Shown in pieces: positions 1 to 64,000 of a stretch of DNA of 64,000 bases. The notes beneath the pieces are model-generated. The model was not told where the DNA came from. It was given only the letters and a program-made list of their open reading frames with translations, and did not search any database. The position numbers were made by a program, and so were the translations under genes. The stretch comes from Amorphochlora amoebiformis (Eukaryota > Cercozoa > Chlorarachniophyceae). The stretch spans positions 434,001 through 498,000 of the forward strand of contig BAAHQB010000013.1 in NCBI GenBank assembly GCA_054601695.1, read 5' to 3'. Each line of letters begins with the position of its first letter. The stretch's first letter is position 1.

Positions 1-52
1 TAATATATATATATGTATATATTTATATATATATGACAGTATATATTATTAC
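1..52. repeat. (TA)n microsatellite, start of PIEZO intron 99
   Basis: TA-rich tract following the GT donor at 52-51 (minus strand). No coding island is visible. Confidence 0.7.
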
Positions 53-49733
<49,681 letters not shown>

Positions 49734-49817
49734 TAGTTATATTAGCACCAGTAATTATTAGTAATTACGCAAAAAATACATATGAAATTGGTCCTTTAAG
49801 AAGTTAGAACTCGAGCA

Positions 49818-50428
49818 TTACGCAAGTGGAGAAGGCTTTTCAACCATGTAGGCCAAAGCAACCGCTGCTATGGCGGCTATGACCTGTGGATAAGCATTTC
49901 GGATAAGAAAAGGATTAAACATTCAAGAGAATACTCAGCCCGTGACTTCAAAACTCAAGCGAAAAAGTTTGACTCGGGGTAACGAAATTTTTAACCCAAA
50001 CGAAAGAAACCGCACACCAACCGGAGATTATTTTTCGCCCATAAATAATCAACCTTTTTGATCCTTTTAAACCCCGAAAAATAAGAAAAATACACACACC
50101 CTCAGACCAAACGGAAAATTTCCATCACCTCGGGCACTACTTTGAGCATTCCCAACCCCTCCAATCCTAGGATCTCCAGCCACTTTTCCTGCGATCTATC
50201 ACTCTGCGTGACCAAGTATGCCCCGATTGCGTTCATTAAGCACACGCCGGACGTAAAGCCGCTGGCCACGAGCCAATAGGCTCCTTTCGACTCAATTTGT
50301 GGGAGGGCATAGTACGAAAGCCAAAGGATCGCGTAGCCAAGGCCTGCGGGACCATTCCAAGGAAGGGCCGCGATAAGGAGAACATTGATGTAGATTTGGA
50401 GCAGAACTTGATGGGCCAGGCTGCCCAT
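49818..50428 (-). CDS. Small four-helix membrane protein, two exons, 128 residues
   Basis: Exon 1 is 50428-50108 and exon 2 is 49883-49818, with donor GTCTGA and acceptor TCCACAG. The joined frame is M...EVMEIFRL + VIAAIAAVALAYMVEKPSPLA and stop. Helices: QVLLQIYINVLLIAALPW, LGYAILWLSYYALP, YWLVASGFTSGVCLMNAIGA and IAAIAAVALAYMV. I do not recognise the family. The gene lies in a 1.3-kb stretch free of microsatellites, has balanced base composition, and ends 84 bp before the PIEZO start codon on the same strand. Its 5' end faces the NRT2 gene across about 635 bp. A longer N-terminus through an unseen upstream exon is possible. Confidence 0.62.
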
Positions 50429-51063
50429 CGCGGAAGACGGCCAGCCTCGGGACTCGAGTCGGCCACTTGCCGGCCACTTTATGGAAACACGTGTGCGGCA
50501 CGTGTAAAAATGTGATTCGGGGGATTGTAGCGAAAGATGTTGTTATAGGTTCCAAAAAGGACCATAATAGTGTTAGACATTGGAAGAGATTAACCTTTAA
50601 TTATCCTATTCCAACCTCTAATACTATCTTAATTTCCGTTGTTCCCGTCACCGGTTTTCAGAAGCGAACCTATAATACATATTTTCTTAACAATCCTTAA
50701 TACATGGATATCTAAATTTGATATCGCAACCATCGGATCAGCGGCGCCGCTTGTCCCGGCCTTGTCCTCCCTGTCCCACCCATGTCCCCCATATACTCTT
50801 TATCTTTCTCCCCGACAAGAAAATCATGAATATTGATAGCTTGTAATACTCAAGGTAAATGGTAGATCTTCTTAAATTCTGGAGAGATTTCGGCGATATT
50901 TACTCAACGAAGCACAGCCCGCGACCTTGGCCAGGCAGCAGAAGAGCTGCGAAGGGACTTCATTCTTCCCGCATCTTCTGTGAGCACTGTAGCAACTCTT
51001 CTCAAGGTTTCAGGGTGCTACAGAATCCAACCGTCCTTCTGCCATCCTCGCAGTCCTTGAACT
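50429..51063. promoter_or_regulatory. Divergent intergenic region between the small membrane protein gene and NRT2
   Basis: 635 bp of unique sequence without TA repeat. I see no recognisable regulatory motif. It presumably holds both promoters. Confidence 0.4.
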
Positions 51064-52556
51064 ATGTCTACCGAGGGAGCACCTAAGTCTACTGTTGAGA
51101 TGATCGACGCCGAAGGCCGCGGAGTACCTGCCAAGCCATACATGGATTTCACTGTGGCCTACGACCCATACTCCCATAAGGCTACAGAATACAAGATTTC
51201 CTCGTGCAGCCGTCCCCATATGAGGGCCTTCCACCTCGCCTGGACGTCCTTCCTCATGGGTAAGTTGTAGATTGCAAAAAAGTCGCATGGTACACAGCAC
51301 CCTGAGCATGTTTCTATCCAGCCTTCATCGCTTGGTTCTCCTTCGCTCCTCTTGGCCCAGCCATCAAGAAATCCCTGAAGCTCACCAGAAACGACATACT
51401 TGTCGCAAATATCACTTCTGTCGGGTCCACTGTACTTGCTCGCTTCGCCATCGGTCCGATTATGGACATGGTGGGTCCTCGTGTTGGTCAGGCTTTCCTC
51501 CTCGCCTTCTGTGCTGTTCCCACCTTCTTCGCAGGTCTCGTTCAGAACCTTGCGGGTCTTGCCATCATCCGTGGTCTAGTCGGTATCGTCGGCGCCACCT
51601 TTGTCGGATGCCAGTTCTGGTGTTCTGTCATGTTCACCAAGGAAATTGCTGGTACCATGAACGCCATAGCTGGTGGATGGGGCAACCTTGGAGGTGGTCT
51701 AACCCAGGCTATTATGGTTGGCATCTACAACATGAACCTTGCTTCCCCTTCGTGTAACGCTGATTGCGCCTGGAGGAACGCCTTCTACATCCCTGCTTTT
51801 GCCCTTCTCTGCGCGGCCGCGAGCGTTTTCGCTCTCGGTGACGACTCTCCCAAGGGTAAATGGGTCCCTCTACACAAGAATGCCAGTGGCGCCGCTGGAG
51901 CTGTCGCCTCTAACATCCAGGTATGGATTCTCGTTATTCAATACTCGGTCTGCTTCGGTGTTGAGCTTCACGTGAACAACACGGCCGCCCTGTACTACAA
52001 CACTCGCTTTGGCGTTAACCTAACCACCGCCGGCCTTGTTGCTTCCCTCTTCGGCCTGATGAATCTTTTCGCTCGTGCTTGGGGTGGAATGATCTCTGAC
52101 TACTGTTATTCCAAGTTCGGCATGCCTGGCCGCAAATATGCTCATATCATCATCACGATTTGCGAGGGAATCATGCTCATCATATTCTCTCGTATTGGAA
52201 GCTTTGGTGGCGCTATCGTCGCCATGATCGTCTTCTCACTGTTCGTCCAGTCTGCTGAGGGGTCCACCTTCGGTATTGTTCCCTACGTTGACCCTCCTCG
52301 AACAGGTGGTGTATGTGGATTTGTCGGGGCTGGTGGCAACATTGGAGCTGTGCTTTGGGGTGTTCTCTTTCTCTTCACTGACACTTTCGCCAGCGGATAC
52401 CTATACCTTGGTATCATCGTCGTCGCTGTTGGTATCACTGGTGTCGCCATCAATGTCAAGGACAACCCGATGGCCGACAAGACTATGCGCTCCACCACTA
52501 TGGACGGTACTATGGATGGCAAGACCAGCGCTGAGATGAAAGCGAGAGCCGTATAA
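51064..52556 (+). CDS. NRT2: High-affinity nitrate/nitrite transporter (NNP family of MFS), 476 residues
   Basis: Exon 1 is 51064-51259 and exon 2 is 51322-52556, with a 62-nt intron (GTAAGT..TATCCAG). Assembled product: N-terminal segment, FIAWFSFAPLGPAIKKSL in the first helix loop typical of NNP proteins, a TM2 arginine in ARFAIGPIMD, the first nitrate signature AGGWGNLGGG (residues 182-191), a TM8 arginine in FARAWGG, and the second signature GAGGNIGA (401-408). NNP proteins carry nitrate or nitrite across the plasma membrane with protons. Length and helix count fit a complete protein, without the long C-terminal tail of plant NRT2. The gene lacks TA-repeat introns, unlike its neighbours. 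Confidence 0.95.
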
Positions 52557-56613
<4,057 letters not shown>

Positions 56614-56848
56614 AATGGAAGTGGCAATCTGGACAATGTAGATTTAGTAGGAGCTGCAACGCGGATGTGAACGTAGAGACAGGAAGTTTTCGTCGTGACG
56701 CTGACGCTGCAATAAAAACCTTCGTAATAATTAAAGCTTCAAGCCTTCAACGGTGTACCAGTGTTGCGGTTTTCGCGGATTTTTTTAATCCCGGTCAGTG
56801 ACGGCTTGACCGGGATTACAATGCATCCTGAAAATCTCGAGGGAAGCA
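56614..56848. promoter_or_regulatory. Divergent promoter region of HYLS1 and the Spinster-like gene
   Basis: 235 bp without microsatellite. It contains a perfect 11-bp inverted repeat, AATCCCGGTCA (56787-56797) and TGACCGGGATT (56807-56817), separated by 9 bp. It could be a binding site for a dimeric factor or a stem-loop in the leader of the plus-strand gene. Confidence 0.55.
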
Positions 56849-63516
<6,668 letters not shown>

Positions 63517-63534
63517 GTTATTGCTTTATTTATG

Positions 63535-63589
<55 letters not shown>

Positions 63590-63784
63590 ATGTATACACA
63601 TATGTATATATAATATATGTATAAAAAGATATATATATATATATATATAGATACATGTTCATGTCCATGTATATGTAAATAAATAATATATATATATATA
63701 TATATATTCGCATTATTGATTTTAGGCTCATAACCTTCAAATCTCTCGATAACATATTTCCTAATATATTAATATATATTATAC

Positions 63785-63832
<48 letters not shown>

Positions 63833-63887
63833 CGTGTATATATAAGCATGTATATCAATATATATATAGGCATATATATATATATGC

Positions 63888-63930
<43 letters not shown>

Positions 63931-63934
63931 CATA

Positions 63935-63970
<36 letters not shown>

Positions 63971-64000
63971 CACATATGTACATATAAATATATGCATACA
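63517..64000. other. TA-rich sequence after MFS exon 12
   Basis: Mostly TA repeat. A small island at 63710-63765 has a TTTTAG acceptor-like site, but the phase required by exon 12 meets a stop immediately, so I do not call it an exon. The remaining exons are expected beyond the window. Confidence 0.6.

Overview
The window is nuclear DNA from an intron-rich eukaryote. Most of it is (TA)n microsatellite, with smaller amounts of TG, GA/CT and ATT tracts and degenerate TTAGGG-type repeats. Nearly every short non-repetitive island I examined reads as a small exon. Most have an AG before and a GT after, and a reading frame whose phase fits the next island. A nitrate/nitrite transporter suggests a nitrate-assimilating organism, probably an alga or related protist. 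A HYLS1 homologue implies centrioles and cilia or flagella. I cannot assign a species.

Layout: (1) 53-49733, minus strand: one giant gene that I reconstruct as about 99 exons. Only about 6.46 kb of 49.7 kb is coding, and the introns are mostly microsatellite. The product (about 2,153 residues in the window, C-terminus beyond the left edge) is a PIEZO mechanosensitive channel. It appears to carry about three and a half ankyrin repeats (residues ~300-420) inserted between N-terminal membrane blocks. (2) 20044-24704, minus strand: a structurally intact Ty1/copia retrotransposon with apparently identical 238-bp LTRs, sitting in sense orientation in PIEZO intron 51. (3) 49818-50428, minus strand: a two-exon gene for a small four-helix membrane protein. 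(4) 51064-52556, plus strand: a two-exon NRT2/NNP nitrate transporter. (5) 54447-56613, minus strand: HYLS1 in two exons. (6) 56849 to beyond 63516, plus strand: a Spinster-like MFS transporter, 12 exons visible, divergent from HYLS1 across a 235-bp gap that contains a perfect inverted repeat.

The most unusual structural feature recurs in three genes. Exon edges (a splice acceptor or donor plus 10-50 bases of adjoining exon) have been duplicated within the neighbouring intron and separated by TA microsatellite. This creates arrays of decoy splice sites, and in one place a chimeric exon. The clearest arrays are a donor-derived 47-bp satellite (28430-28900) and a set of acceptor copies (24720-25295) that the copia element now separates from the true exon.

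All gene models were read by eye from splice signals, phase and protein family resemblance. Where more than one frame was open, I chose the one that kept phase. RNA-seq and profile searches were not available.
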